Assembly (NCBI GenBank): GCA_017798125.1
Contig: CP059070.1
Coordinates: 930,001-994,000, forward strand
Length of the DNA: 64,000 bases
Source: Cryomorphaceae bacterium
Lineage (GTDB): Bacteria > Bacteroidota > Bacteroidia > Flavobacteriales > ECT2AJA-044
Reading direction: 5' to 3'
Shown: positions 8,591 through 17,072 of the stretch, piece by piece
Position numbering within the stretch: the first letter of the stretch is position 1
How the letters are laid out: every line of letters starts with the position of its first letter
The notes under the pieces: model-generated
The model's input: only the letters and a program-made list of their open reading frames with translations
The model's database searches: none
What the model was told of the DNA's origin: nothing
Made by a program: the position numbers and the translations under genes

Positions 8591-9531
8591 GCGGTTTCGG
8601 CTTTTCGCTGACGACGTTTTTCAGCATAGGCATTGGCCGCTTCACGCACCCAAAGCCCTTCTTCTTTTGCTTTCAAGCGAGCAGCCACACGTTCCTTGTT
8701 GCACGGCCCGTTCCCTTGAATCACATTGTAGAACTCTTCCCAATCGATGGGACCGAAGTCATAGTGACCGCGTTCCTCATTCCACTTGAGTTCGTCGTCA
8801 GGTACACGCAATCCGATGAATTCGGCCTGCGGTACAGTTTTATCGACAAATTCCTGACGGAGTTCGTCGTTGGTTTTTCTCTTGATCTTCCATTGGATGC
8901 TGCGTGCACTGTTCGGCGAGTCTGCATCGTTGGGCCCAAACATCATCAGCGATGGCCACCACCAGCGATTCAACGCATCTTGAGCCATTTCTTTCTGCTC
9001 TGGAGTTCCGTTCGCCAAGGTCGAGATGATCTCGTACCCCTGACGTTGGTGGAAGCTTTCTTCTTTACACACCCGAATCATGGCGCGGGCATATGGGCCA
9101 TAGGAGGTACGACACAAGGGTACCTGATTTTGGATCGCCGCTCCATCAACCAACCAACCGATGGCGCCGATATCGGCCCAAGTCACGGTGGGGTAATTGA
9201 AAATACTGGAGTATTTCGCCTTTCCCGCGTGTAAATCATCGATGAGGTCTTCGCGCTTGGCACCGAGTGTCTCGGCTGCGCTGTACAAATACAGTCCGTG
9301 TCCTGCTTCGTCTTGAATTTTGGCCAACAAAGAGGCTTTACGGCGAAGGCTCGGTGCACGGGTAATCCAATTGGCTTCGGGAAGCATGCCCACAATTTCG
9401 CTGTGCGCGTGCTGCGAAATCTGGCGAATGAGTGTTTTGCGATACGCTTCTGGCATCCAGTCGCGCGGCTCAATTTTTTCTTCGCGATCGATTGTCGCTT
9501 GAAAGGCAGCTTCCAGTTTCATTTCGTCCAT
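8587..9531 (-). CDS. paaA: Phenylacetyl-CoA epoxidase catalytic subunit PaaA
   Basis: The oxygen-activating di-iron subunit that converts phenylacetyl-CoA to the ring-1,2-epoxide, step 1 of the aerobic hybrid pathway. In 314 residues it carries the two carboxylate-bridged di-iron motifs: E-x2-H in the helix [12 protein letters not shown] and in [11 protein letters not shown]. It is the first gene of paaABCD on the minus strand. The 105-nt region to divergent paaE is the only place for its promoter; a weak TATACTTG lies there on the minus strand at about 9557-9564. All ligands appear intact, so the enzyme should be functional. Confidence 0.96.
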   Translation of the reverse strand: MDEMKLEAAFQATIDREEKIEPRDWMPEAYRKTLIRQISQHAHSEIVGMLPEANWITRAPSLRRKASLLAKIQDEAGHGLYLYSAAETLGAKREDLIDDLHAGKAKYSSIFNYPTVTWADIGAIGWLVDGAAIQNQVPLCRTSYGPYARAMIRVCKEESFHQRQGYEIISTLANGTPEQKEMAQDALNRWWWPSLMMFGPNDADSPNSARSIQWKIKRKTNDELRQEFVDKTVPQAEFIGLRVPDDELKWNEERGHYDFGPIDWEEFYNVIQGNGPCNKERVAARLKAKEEGLWVREAANAYAEKRRQRKAETA

Positions 9532-9586
9532 AGTGTAGGGCTTGAACCAGTTTACAAGTATACGAAAAACGGTCGAGGGCTAAGAA

Positions 9587-9616
9587 TTGTTTGATGGGTG
9601 TAAAACCCTATTTTTG
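9587..9616 (+). promoter_or_regulatory. Bacteroidota promoter for paaE
   Basis: TTG at 9587-9589, a 19-nt spacer, then TATTTTTG at 9609-9616 matches TTG-N19-21-TAnnTTTG in both halves. It lies 20 nt before the paaE ATG, in the divergent paaA-paaE gap, so paaE has its own promoter. Confidence 0.65.
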
Positions 9617-9636
9617 CTGGACTTAACCGACGAAAC

Positions 9637-10710
9637 ATGCCTCAATTCCACACCCTCAAGGTCAAAGAAATCCGACGTGAAACAGAAGAATGTGTCAGTC
9701 TGCAGTTTGACGTGCCGGATACCTTGGATGCCGACTACCGATATATTCAGGGACAATACCTGACGTTGAAGACGGAAATCGACGGTGAAGAAGTGCGTCG
9801 TTCCTACTCCATTTGCAGCTGTCCATTAGACAATGAGTTGCGCGTTGCCGTCAAGGCGGTGCCGATGGGAAAGTTTTCGACCTTTGCGAATGAGGTGCTT
9901 CAAGAGGGGGATGCGCTGGAGGTCATGACGCCGATTGGAAAGTTCTACACGGAATTGAAGCCGGAGCAGGCCAAGCATTATGTGGCCTTTGTTGCCGGTT
10001 CGGGAATTACGCCAGTCATGTCCATCATGAAGACTGTGCTCAGAACGGAGCCCGACAGCCATTTTACCCTGTTTTATGGAAACAAGAATTTCGACAGCAT
10101 TATATTCCGCGATGAAATTGAGGCGCTCAAAAACGATTACCTAGACCGCTTAAGCGTGTACCATTTGCTCAGTCGTGAGCTTACGGACGCACCTCTGTTC
10201 AACGGACGGTTAGATGGGGAAAAGGCAGCGCAATTCTGCGATCGTCTCTTTGATTGGAAGTCGATTGATGAGTTTTTCCTCTGCGGCCCTGGCGAAATGA
10301 TCATGGATATCAAGGACACCTTGATTGAGAAAGGAGTCGACAAAAAGAAAGTCCACTTTGAGCTCTTTACTACGCCCGGACAGGCAAAAGCAGTGCACAA
10401 ACCTATGGTGGAAAAAGCGCCGGAGGCTTACGACGCTCAGGTTCAAGTGACCCTGGATGGTATGACCTATGCGTTCGGACTGGATGAAGACGGCCCCAAT
10501 ATCTTGGATGCAGCCCTCCACCACGGAGCCGATGTTCCTTTTGCTTGCAAAGGAGCCGTTTGCTGTACGTGCAAAGCCAAGGTGATGGAAGGAAAAGTCG
10601 AGATGGACTTGAATTATGCCCTGGAAGAGGATGAGCTCGAAGCAGGATATGTACTGACTTGTCAAGCGCACCCGCGCAGTGAGAAGGTTGTAGTTAGTTT
10701 CGATGACTAG
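9637..10710 (+). CDS. paaE: Phenylacetyl-CoA epoxidase reductase PaaE
   Basis: The electron-transfer subunit that passes electrons from NADPH through FAD and a 2Fe-2S cluster to PaaA. The order is an FNR-type FAD domain (RRSYSICS near residue 50), an NAD(P)-binding domain (GSGITPVMSIMK and a later FLCGPGEM), then a C-terminal plant-type ferredoxin domain with the cysteine pattern in CKGAVCCTCKAKV and a final TCQAHP. At 357 residues it has the standard length. Unlike the usual paaABCDE order, it is divergent from paaABCD, with its own promoter. The stop overlaps the next gene by 8 nt. Confidence 0.95.
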   Translation: MPQFHTLKVKEIRRETEECVSLQFDVPDTLDADYRYIQGQYLTLKTEIDGEEVRRSYSICSCPLDNELRVAVKAVPMGKFSTFANEVLQEGDALEVMTPIGKFYTELKPEQAKHYVAFVAGSGITPVMSIMKTVLRTEPDSHFTLFYGNKNFDSIIFRDEIEALKNDYLDRLSVYHLLSRELTDAPLFNGRLDGEKAAQFCDRLFDWKSIDEFFLCGPGEMIMDIKDTLIEKGVDKKKVHFELFTTPGQAKAVHKPMVEKAPEAYDAQVQVTLDGMTYAFGLDEDGPNILDAALHHGADVPFACKGAVCCTCKAKVMEGKVEMDLNYALEEDELEAGYVLTCQAHPRSEKVVVSFDD

Positions 10711-11203
10711 GGTAGAGGAATTGGTGGAATTGCTCCACCTCAAGCCCCATCCAGAGGGAGGCTTTTTCCGGGAGAATTACCGGAGTGAACGCTACATCCC
10801 AGAAGACGCCTTGCCGCAAGGCTATGGCGGAACTCGAAACCACAGCACGGCCATCTACTTCTTACTTCCAGCCACGACGTTTTCGGCATGGCACAGAATC
10901 AATCAAGATGAGGTGTGGCATCACTACGAAGGAGGCACCATCCGCATACACATGATTAGCGTCATCGGTACCTACGCCTGTGTAGAGGTCGGACCAGACT
11001 TGAAAAGAAACCAGGAATTTCAGGTGATCATTCCCGGACAAACATGGTTCGCGTGTGAGGTCCTAGATCAGGATTACGCCTTAGCGGGTTGTACGGTAGC
11101 CCCCGGCTTCAGCTTTGCAGATTTCGAATTGCCTAGCCGTCAGCAACTACTCGATCGCTTTCCACAGCATGCTGAAATCATCACGCTCTTGACTCACGAA
11201 TAA
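10703..11203 (+). CDS. Cupin-superfamily DUF985 protein
   Basis: A 166-residue cytoplasmic protein with a single cupin fold of the DUF985 (Cupin_5) family. The N-terminal LKPHPEGGFFRE signature is followed by the cupin core with AIYFLLP, FSAWHRI and DEVWHHYEGG, and a later GCTVAPGFSFADFE. Family members bind small ligands or metals, and most have no assigned reaction. It overlaps the paaE stop by 8 nt and is followed by a strong hairpin terminator, so the two are probably one transcript. A link to phenylacetate metabolism is suggested only by that linkage. Confidence 0.88.
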   Translation: MTRVEELVELLHLKPHPEGGFFRENYRSERYIPEDALPQGYGGTRNHSTAIYFLLPATTFSAWHRINQDEVWHHYEGGTIRIHMISVIGTYACVEVGPDLKRNQEFQVIIPGQTWFACEVLDQDYALAGCTVAPGFSFADFELPSRQQLLDRFPQHAEIITLLTHE

Positions 11204-11205
11204 AA

Positions 11206-11231
11206 AAAGCCCCGGACTCCTCCAGGGCTTT
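11206..11231. terminator. Intrinsic hairpin terminator, usable on both strands
   Basis: AAAGCCC and GGGCTTT pair perfectly, with an inner GGA/TCC extension and a four-base loop. Poly-A on the left provides a T-run for minus-strand transcription coming from the 11370-12554 gene, and the plus-strand side closes the paaE-DUF985 transcript. From 11232 to 11369 I see no gene. Confidence 0.8.
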
Positions 11232-11369
11232 CTCACTTTAACAAGCCAGTGTTAAGTGTTTCTGCTACGAAATAATCTAAACGATAGGTCTATTCATTAG
11301 ATGCAAAAGGCTTGCCAAAGTTTAATTAACTCAAACCTTCATACTGTAGACGGCCATGCCGCCAATTCA

Positions 11370-12554
11370 TTACAGTACAATTCCAAATACCACTGGGGTC
11401 AGTTCTGGTCCGCGGTTTTCTTGGAACAAGGTGTTGAGGCCATAGCGCGCAAAGAAGTTCACTCCTGCGATTCCAATTTGAGCCTGAAGACCGTACTGGA
11501 AGTCGGTCAAGAAGTAATCTGACTTGGTCTTCATTTTCACTTTTTCGTTGTTGTCATCGCGGTATTTAAACTTTCCGTTTGAACCGGTACGGAAACCCGC
11601 ATATCCACCAAAGCCTAAGTTGAATCCGTTTTCCAAAAAGAGCGCTTTTGCTGAAGTCAACTGAAGCATCAATGGAATATTGATGGTGGTTACGTTCATT
11701 TTGTTCTTGTCATATCCCGTCTGAAGATTGTCGACGAAAATCACTTCATCTTCTGTCTTTACAGGTACAAATGTTCCTTCGTAGTTGTAGTTCGACCAAG
11801 CGATCTCTACACCGTACTTGATCTGTGCTGGGCTGTTTTCGCTTCCGAGTCGGGTTTTGGCACCAAAGCCCAATCCCCAATGCATGCTCCACGTTTTCAC
11901 GGCGAATCCATCTTCGCTGGCCGTAGGGAAATTGCCATCGGCATCTAGATAATTGTTTAGTCCAATCGAGAGGTCAAAATAACCTACGGTTGGGTCATCG
12001 TTATCTCCCATGTCCCATTCGACTTCCCAATCGTCATCGTCCCAGTCGTCTTCGTCATCCCAATCGTCACCTTCCCATAGGTCGTCATCGGTACTGTATC
12101 CGAAAATGGTCTCGCCACCTTCTGTTTCAATAATCACCCGACGCTCCATTTCTTCACTGAGCATTTCCAGTGCTTCCATTTGAGCTTCGAGCTCTTCTTC
12201 CATGGCTTCTACTTGGCGCTCCATTTCTTCTTCGGCGCGCTCACGACGCTCATCGGCTTCATCTTCACTGATTCGACCTTCTTCTTCCGCTCGCTCGATC
12301 TCGGCCAACTCACGGGCCATTTCTTCGCTTGCTGCGGTCATAGAACGCGTGATTTCTTCAACCATGCGGTTGATGTCTACGCTGGACAAACCGTTTAAGT
12401 CGCTGCTTGAGTCCGTTTGGATAATGATTTTGGTTCCGTTGGACTCGATGATCACGGTGTCTTCTTCGCCACCTGGAACGCTCGCCATAGACGGCAATCC
12501 GATCAAAAGGGCTGCCATCATGGACAGTAAATAGTGTAGGGTTCTGGTTTTCAT
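11370..12554 (-). CDS. Outer-membrane beta-barrel protein with coiled coil and Trp/Asp-rich linker
   Basis: A 394-residue exported protein in three parts: a signal peptide (about residues 1-24), a highly charged Glu/Arg coiled coil (about 61-140), and a very acidic Trp/Asp segment (about 155-187, such as DDWDDEDDWDDDDW) leading to a PorT/OmpW-like barrel (about 190-394). Alternating strands such as INIPLMLQLTSA and a hydrophobic C-terminus (VVFGIVL) fit an outer-membrane barrel. It is the third gene of an ECF sigma/anti-sigma operon, 25 nt after the anti-sigma-like gene, so it is plausibly the operon's target or sensor. The exact family is not recognised. Confidence 0.7.
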   Translation of the reverse strand: MKTRTLHYLLSMMAALLIGLPSMASVPGGEEDTVIIESNGTKIIIQTDSSSDLNGLSSVDINRMVEEITRSMTAASEEMARELAEIERAEEEGRISEDEADERRERAEEEMERQVEAMEEELEAQMEALEMLSEEMERRVIIETEGGETIFGYSTDDDLWEGDDWDDEDDWDDDDWEVEWDMGDNDDPTVGYFDLSIGLNNYLDADGNFPTASEDGFAVKTWSMHWGLGFGAKTRLGSENSPAQIKYGVEIAWSNYNYEGTFVPVKTEDEVIFVDNLQTGYDKNKMNVTTINIPLMLQLTSAKALFLENGFNLGFGGYAGFRTGSNGKFKYRDDNNEKVKMKTKSDYFLTDFQYGLQAQIGIAGVNFFARYGLNTLFQENRGPELTPVVFGIVL

Positions 12555-12579
12555 GTTACTGAGTGTTAAAGTGTTAATG

Positions 12580-13296
12580 TTACTGTTGCTTGTTTCTGTT
12601 AAAAAGGTTGTCTAGGCTCAAGGCGTTCCGATCAATTTTGGGCAATTCTACTTTGCCTTTAGGGTTCTCGAGATCTTTGAATTTCAATCCGCTCAAGGCT
12701 TCCCATTGATCATCTACGAATTCGGTAATGCTCTTTTTTTGCGGCTCCGCTGAGGCAATCAATTCCTTGCTGGGCGGAGCGGTAAATTCAAGGTCAATCT
12801 TAAATTTCTTACGCGCATCCACAGGCTGGTCTTCTATCGTTTGGACATCTAATGAAGCCAGGTTCACCGTTGCTTTTGGAAGGCTGATCACTTGCTCCCG
12901 GGCGCGTGTCGGTGAGTTCACCACCTTGGGCGTAGTTGGAATGACAGGTTCTACAGTCGTTTCCGAACTTCCTTCTTCCACTGGGGTCGTTTCGGCTTGC
13001 GTTTCTTCGGTGGTGCTTTCTGTCGCCTCACCTTTTTTAGCCTCCTCCAACTCTTCGGTAGGTTTAGCGGCGATTTGCTCTTGAGCGGGGACTTCTCCGG
13101 ACCAGTCGCGACTCATCCATCCCAATCCGAACATCAGCAAGATGGCTGCCGCAGCGGCCCAGCGGTACCAAAGCACCACTGCTTTTTTCTCTTCTGTGGC
13201 GGGAAGCCCTGCCTCAACGCGCTCCCAAACAGCGTCGCTCGGCTTCACCTCGTGTCCTTCGAGGCCCTCGCGAAATTTTTGGTCGGTCGCATTCAT
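12580..13296 (-). CDS. Probable anti-sigma factor, single-pass membrane protein
   Basis: A 238-residue protein whose first 40 residues form a charged cytoplasmic segment, followed by one transmembrane helix (about 43-62, YRWAAAAAILLMFGLGWM). A long Glu/Thr/Pro-rich periplasmic linker (about 75-130) and a C-terminal region of unknown fold come next. It overlaps the ECF sigma factor stop by 4 nt and precedes an outer-membrane protein gene. Position and topology suggest membrane sequestration of the sigma factor. No ZAS zinc motif (HxxxCxxC) is present, so it belongs to a different anti-sigma type if the assignment holds. Confidence 0.6.
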   Translation of the reverse strand: MNATDQKFREGLEGHEVKPSDAVWERVEAGLPATEEKKAVVLWYRWAAAAAILLMFGLGWMSRDWSGEVPAQEQIAAKPTEELEEAKKGEATESTTEETQAETTPVEEGSSETTVEPVIPTTPKVVNSPTRAREQVISLPKATVNLASLDVQTIEDQPVDARKKFKIDLEFTAPPSKELIASAEPQKKSITEFVDDQWEALSGLKFKDLENPKGKVELPKIDRNALSLDNLFNRNKQQ

Positions 13297-13847
13297 AGCT
13301 GTTCGTATTCTAGTTCGTTCATTCGTTCTTGCAACATCTTTCTCGCCTTGCTCAATTGACTCTTCGAAGTTCCCTCCGAAATCCCCAATTCGTATCCGAT
13401 TTCCTTGTGGCTATACCCTTCAATGGCGAAGAGGTTAAACACTGTCCGGTATCCCGTGGGCAACTCATCGATGAGCTGCATTAAATCCTGCGCTTCCAGT
13501 TCTCTCTGTTCGGCGACAGGCTCCAGAGATTCGAGGACGGCATCTTCCGTTTCTTCGAAGAAGGCTTTTTGCTTCCGTAGAAAATTGAGCGCCTCGCGGA
13601 CCATAATCTGTCGGATCCATCCTTCGAAGCTTCCCTCGCTTCGGTAATACTCCAAGTTGTGAAAGACCTTAATGAAACCGTTGGACAGTACTTCTTCCGC
13701 ATCGTATTGACTCCGCACGTAGCGTCGACATACCCCCAGCATCTTGCCGGCGAACCTATCGTAGAGCGCTCGTTGAGCTTTTCGCTCACCTTTGAGACAC
13801 TTCCGTATCAGTTGCTCTTCCGAATTTCCGAGGTTGATCAGTCGCAC
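13293..13847 (-). CDS. ECF-type RNA polymerase sigma factor
   Basis: A 184-residue sigma-70 family member of the extracytoplasmic function group. Region 2 is seen in LYDRFAGKMLGVCRRY to the DAEEVLSNGFIKVFHNL segment (about 30-65), and region 4 with its helix-turn-helix in YSHKEIGYELGISEGTSKSQLSKAR (about 144-168; broken here only by notation). Translation begins at GTG. It heads a three-gene operon with a probable anti-sigma factor and an outer-membrane barrel, the standard layout for envelope-stress regulators in Bacteroidota, and is divergent from rnr across 175 nt. The stimulus is unknown. Confidence 0.9.
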   Translation of the reverse strand: MRLINLGNSEEQLIRKCLKGERKAQRALYDRFAGKMLGVCRRYVRSQYDAEEVLSNGFIKVFHNLEYYRSEGSFEGWIRQIMVREALNFLRKQKAFFEETEDAVLESLEPVAEQRELEAQDLMQLIDELPTGYRTVFNLFAIEGYSHKEIGYELGISEGTSKSQLSKARKMLQERMNELEYEQL

Positions 13848-13966
13848 TGTTTCCGGGTTTCAATTGGATAGACACGGAAATGGGATTCCGCGTTGCCTGA
13901 GTGTGAAGTTTTTTTGCATTTATTTCTTAACCTGCTGAAAAACAGGACTCTGCAAGTTAAATATTT

Positions 13967-13986
13967 TTTGTGCCTACGACACGATG
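13967..13986 (-). repeat. REP-like palindrome copy 3 (imperfect)
   Basis: TTTGTGCCTACGACACGATG carries one stem mismatch (GTGCC against GACAC) but both conserved flanks. It is intergenic, 36 nt before rnr, and overlaps an AT-rich stretch that could be part of the rnr control region. Confidence 0.55.
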
Positions 13987-14008
13987 TCCCGCTAACTTCC
14001 CTTTTCCT

Positions 14009-14016
14009 TACCTTCG
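14009..14016 (+). promoter_or_regulatory. Candidate -7 element immediately before rnr
   Basis: TACCTTCG is one mismatch from TAnnTTTG and ends 6 nt before the rnr ATG, which would give an almost leaderless mRNA. Confidence 0.35.
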
Positions 14017-14022
14017 GAAGAT

Positions 14023-16185
14023 ATGGCGAAACGTAAGAAAAGCGGCAATCTGAAATACAAGAAGAAGGAACTTCAGCGCCGCGTCCTTCGAGCCTACCGA
14101 GACAACTCCGGAAAGGCCCTCAACCACAAACAAATTGCCGCGCAAATCGGCGTCACCAATGCCCACGATCGCAATCTGATCGTTCAAATCATCGCCACGC
14201 TTGCTGCTGAAGGGGTATTGGAACAAGTTGACCGGGGTAAGTTCAAGGCCAAGCGCCACCAACGCCACTTCACTGGCTGGGTCGATATGACCAAGAATGG
14301 GGGAGGCTATGTCATGCTCGAAGATACCGATGAGGATGATATCTGGATCTCACCTCGCAATATGAAACACGCTCTTCACGGCGACTATGTGAAGGTCTAC
14401 GCCCATGCGCGTCGGCGCAATCGTAAGCCCGAAGGAGAAATCGAGGCCATTATTGAACGGGCACGAACCGAGTTCGTAGGTAAGATTGAAATCAGCAAGC
14501 AGTTTGCGTTCTTGGTACCGGACAGCAGGCGGATGCACATGGATATTTACATCCCACTCGACAAGCTCAAAGGCGCTTCCCATGGGCAAATTGCCTTGGT
14601 CAAAATGACCGATTGGCCGGAGTCTGCATCCTCACCTTTCGGAGAAGTTATTGACGTACTCGGGAATCCAGGTGAAGCTGATGCCGAGATGCATGCGGTG
14701 CTTGCAGAGTACGGATTGCCCTATCGCTTTCCTGAAGAAGTGGAAGAAGCGGCTGCTCAAATTCCCACAGAACTAGACCCCGAAGAGATCGCCCGTCGTC
14801 GGGATATGCGGGACACCACCACCTTTACCATTGACCCGGTTGATGCAAAGGATTTTGACGATGCCCTTTCTGTGAAGGTACTCGAGGACGGCCTATATGA
14901 AATCGGCATCCACATCGCCGATGTCTCGCACTACGTTCAACCTGGAGATATCATTGACCGCGAGGCCTACGACCGAGCGACTTCGGTATACCTAGTAGAT
15001 CGTGTGGTACCCATGCTGCCGGAAGTGCTTTCCAATGGCCTGTGTTCTCTACGCCCCAATGAAGAGAAGTTCACGTTTTCCGCCGTTTTCAAAATGAACG
15101 ATGAGGCCGAGATCTTGCACAGCTGGTTTGGCCGGACGGTCACCTACAGTGATCGCCGATTCGCTTATGAAGAAGCTCAAGAAATTCTGGAAGGCGCAGA
15201 TGGCGATATGGAAAACGAGCTGCATCTCTTGGACCGACTCGCCAAGAAGATGCGTGCGAAGCGCATGAAATCTGGGGCCATTTCTTTTCACAGCGTAGAG
15301 GTCAAATTCAACCTTGACCCTGAAGGCCAGCCCTTGGGCGTGTTCTTCAAGGAGTCCAAGGACGCCAATCAGCTCATCGAAGAATTCATGCTCTTGGCCA
15401 ACCGAAAGGTGGCGGAGTTTGTCGGCCGTACACCTGAAGGAACCTATTCCAATAAAACCATGGTCTACCGGGTCCACGACGAGCCCGACCCGACCAAGGT
15501 GGCAGAGTTCAATAATTTTGTCAAGCAATTCGGTTACCGCATGACCTTGACCAACCGCAAGACCATCACGAATTCGTTGAACAGCATCCTGCATCAGGTG
15601 CAAGGGCAGCCTGAAGAAAACATGATCGAAAAGCTCGCGGTCCGAACCATGTCCAAGGCCATTTACACCACCGAGAACATCGGTCACTACGGTCTGGCCT
15701 TTGACTACTATACCCACTTCACCTCGCCCATTCGTCGCTACCCAGATGTCATGGTTCACCGCCTCCTTCAGACGTATTTGGACGGCGCGCACCAGGCCAA
15801 AGACCCCGATAAGTATGAGGCCCGATGCGAGCATTCCAGTGAGCGGGAGAAAATGGCCGCCGATGCCGAACGCGCGAGTATTAAGTACATGCAAGTGCTC
15901 TACATGTCCCAGCACATCGGTAAAGAGTTCCTCGGTGTGATCTCTGGGGTGACCCAGTGGGGGATCTTCGTGGAGATCAACGAGAACAAGTGCGAGGGTC
16001 TGGTTCGCCTATCGGAAATCGACGACGATGTCTACACCTTCGACGAAGCCAACTTCTGCATCATTGGAGAGTATACGGGTAAGATCTACCAGCTGGGCGA
16101 TACCGTTATGGTGCGCACCAAGCGGGCAGATCTCAACCAAAAGCAATTGGATTTTGACCTTGTCTTAGGGGAAGAGGAAGATTAA
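14023..16185 (+). CDS. rnr: Ribonuclease R
   Basis: A 3'-5' processive exoribonuclease of the RNB/RNase II superfamily that degrades structured RNA. The 720 residues comprise an N-terminal helix-turn-helix-like segment, cold-shock domains, the RNB catalytic core with the Asp cluster in PVDAKDFDDAL (about residue 275), the SPIRRYPDVMVHR motif, and a C-terminal S1 domain from about residue 640 (GVISGVTQWGIFVEI). The highly basic N-terminus suits RNA binding. It is divergent from the ECF sigma gene and converges with a TPR gene 26 nt away. Confidence 0.95.
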   Translation: MAKRKKSGNLKYKKKELQRRVLRAYRDNSGKALNHKQIAAQIGVTNAHDRNLIVQIIATLAAEGVLEQVDRGKFKAKRHQRHFTGWVDMTKNGGGYVMLEDTDEDDIWISPRNMKHALHGDYVKVYAHARRRNRKPEGEIEAIIERARTEFVGKIEISKQFAFLVPDSRRMHMDIYIPLDKLKGASHGQIALVKMTDWPESASSPFGEVIDVLGNPGEADAEMHAVLAEYGLPYRFPEEVEEAAAQIPTELDPEEIARRRDMRDTTTFTIDPVDAKDFDDALSVKVLEDGLYEIGIHIADVSHYVQPGDIIDREAYDRATSVYLVDRVVPMLPEVLSNGLCSLRPNEEKFTFSAVFKMNDEAEILHSWFGRTVTYSDRRFAYEEAQEILEGADGDMENELHLLDRLAKKMRAKRMKSGAISFHSVEVKFNLDPEGQPLGVFFKESKDANQLIEEFMLLANRKVAEFVGRTPEGTYSNKTMVYRVHDEPDPTKVAEFNNFVKQFGYRMTLTNRKTITNSLNSILHQVQGQPEENMIEKLAVRTMSKAIYTTENIGHYGLAFDYYTHFTSPIRRYPDVMVHRLLQTYLDGAHQAKDPDKYEARCEHSSEREKMAADAERASIKYMQVLYMSQHIGKEFLGVISGVTQWGIFVEINENKCEGLVRLSEIDDDVYTFDEANFCIIGEYTGKIYQLGDTVMVRTKRADLNQKQLDFDLVLGEEED

Positions 16186-16211
16186 AAAAGTTTAGCCCTG
16201 CAACGCACTTC

Positions 16212-17048
16212 TTAAGGGCAGTGCACCATCAAATTACCCAGACTTGCCTCGGCAATGTTGTTTTTCATCGCTTGCTTAGCGACTCCGCAGATCTCGCTAT
16301 TGCGATCTAGCGCTTCGAGCAATTTACCTTTGGTGAGGTACGGACTTACGCGCTCTTTATCCAGCTCAATAGAGCGGTTGATGTCAATCAACCCGGCCGC
16401 TGGATTTCCTTTTTCAGCGAAAATACGGGCACGCTGCTCATAGGCCACAGAGTTTTGGGGTTCGGCGACGATGAGCTGATTACAGTAATTCATGGCCTCA
16501 TCGAAATTGTCTTTTTCCAGCTCTACTTCTGCAAGCAGGCGAATCACTCCAGGATCGCTTCCTCCATCTTTGCGCAGTAAGTACTCCAAATCGGCAATGG
16601 CCGGATCTAATTCGTGTGCGTTGATGTACATCTCGGCCCGGCCCAATCGAGCGGAACGATTTCCGGGATCATCTTTTAGTACCTCTGAGTACAAGTCTAC
16701 AGCCTCACTGAAATAACCCATGGCGGAAAGTGCGCTGGCTTTGCTGCTCAAGAGGTATGGGTCTGTTTCGAACTGACTGAGGCCTTCTTCGTATATCTCA
16801 AGGGCCTTGGGGACTTGATTCAAGTCTTCATAGTATCCACCGAGCTGCGCATAAAGACGGGCGTTGTCGGGATCGTCCGGAAAAACCTCGATGCATTTCT
16901 TGATGGCCACTATGGCGCAGGCTTTATTGTTGCGATCCAGACAACCCTGAATACCGGCTAAATAGGCATCGCGGTTCTGGGCCCATCCGGAAAACGAAAT
17001 GGCCAATATGGAGAGGGAAAGAAGAGAAGAGCGTAACAATCGATTCAT
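16212..17048 (-). CDS. Secreted or periplasmic tetratricopeptide repeat protein
   Basis: A 278-residue protein with a signal peptide (about residues 1-23, ending SGWAQ). It then has a run of about six TPR units between residues 30 and 265, recognisable by repeated A-x2-L-G-x2-Y and A-x2-D-x-E-P spacing (ARLYAQLGGYYED, AEMYINAHELDPAIADLE, ARIFAEKGNPAAGLIDIN). TPR proteins are scaffolds, and no catalytic domain is present. It lies 24 nt downstream of the XRE/S24 repressor stop region on the same strand, but a functional link is not evident. Confidence 0.8.
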   Translation of the reverse strand: MNRLLRSSLLSLSILAISFSGWAQNRDAYLAGIQGCLDRNNKACAIVAIKKCIEVFPDDPDNARLYAQLGGYYEDLNQVPKALEIYEEGLSQFETDPYLLSSKASALSAMGYFSEAVDLYSEVLKDDPGNRSARLGRAEMYINAHELDPAIADLEYLLRKDGGSDPGVIRLLAEVELEKDNFDEAMNYCNQLIVAEPQNSVAYEQRARIFAEKGNPAAGLIDINRSIELDKERVSPYLTKGKLLEALDRNSEICGVAKQAMKNNIAEASLGNLMVHCP

Positions 17049-17072
17049 ATGGGGAGGCTTGGTTTGGTACGC

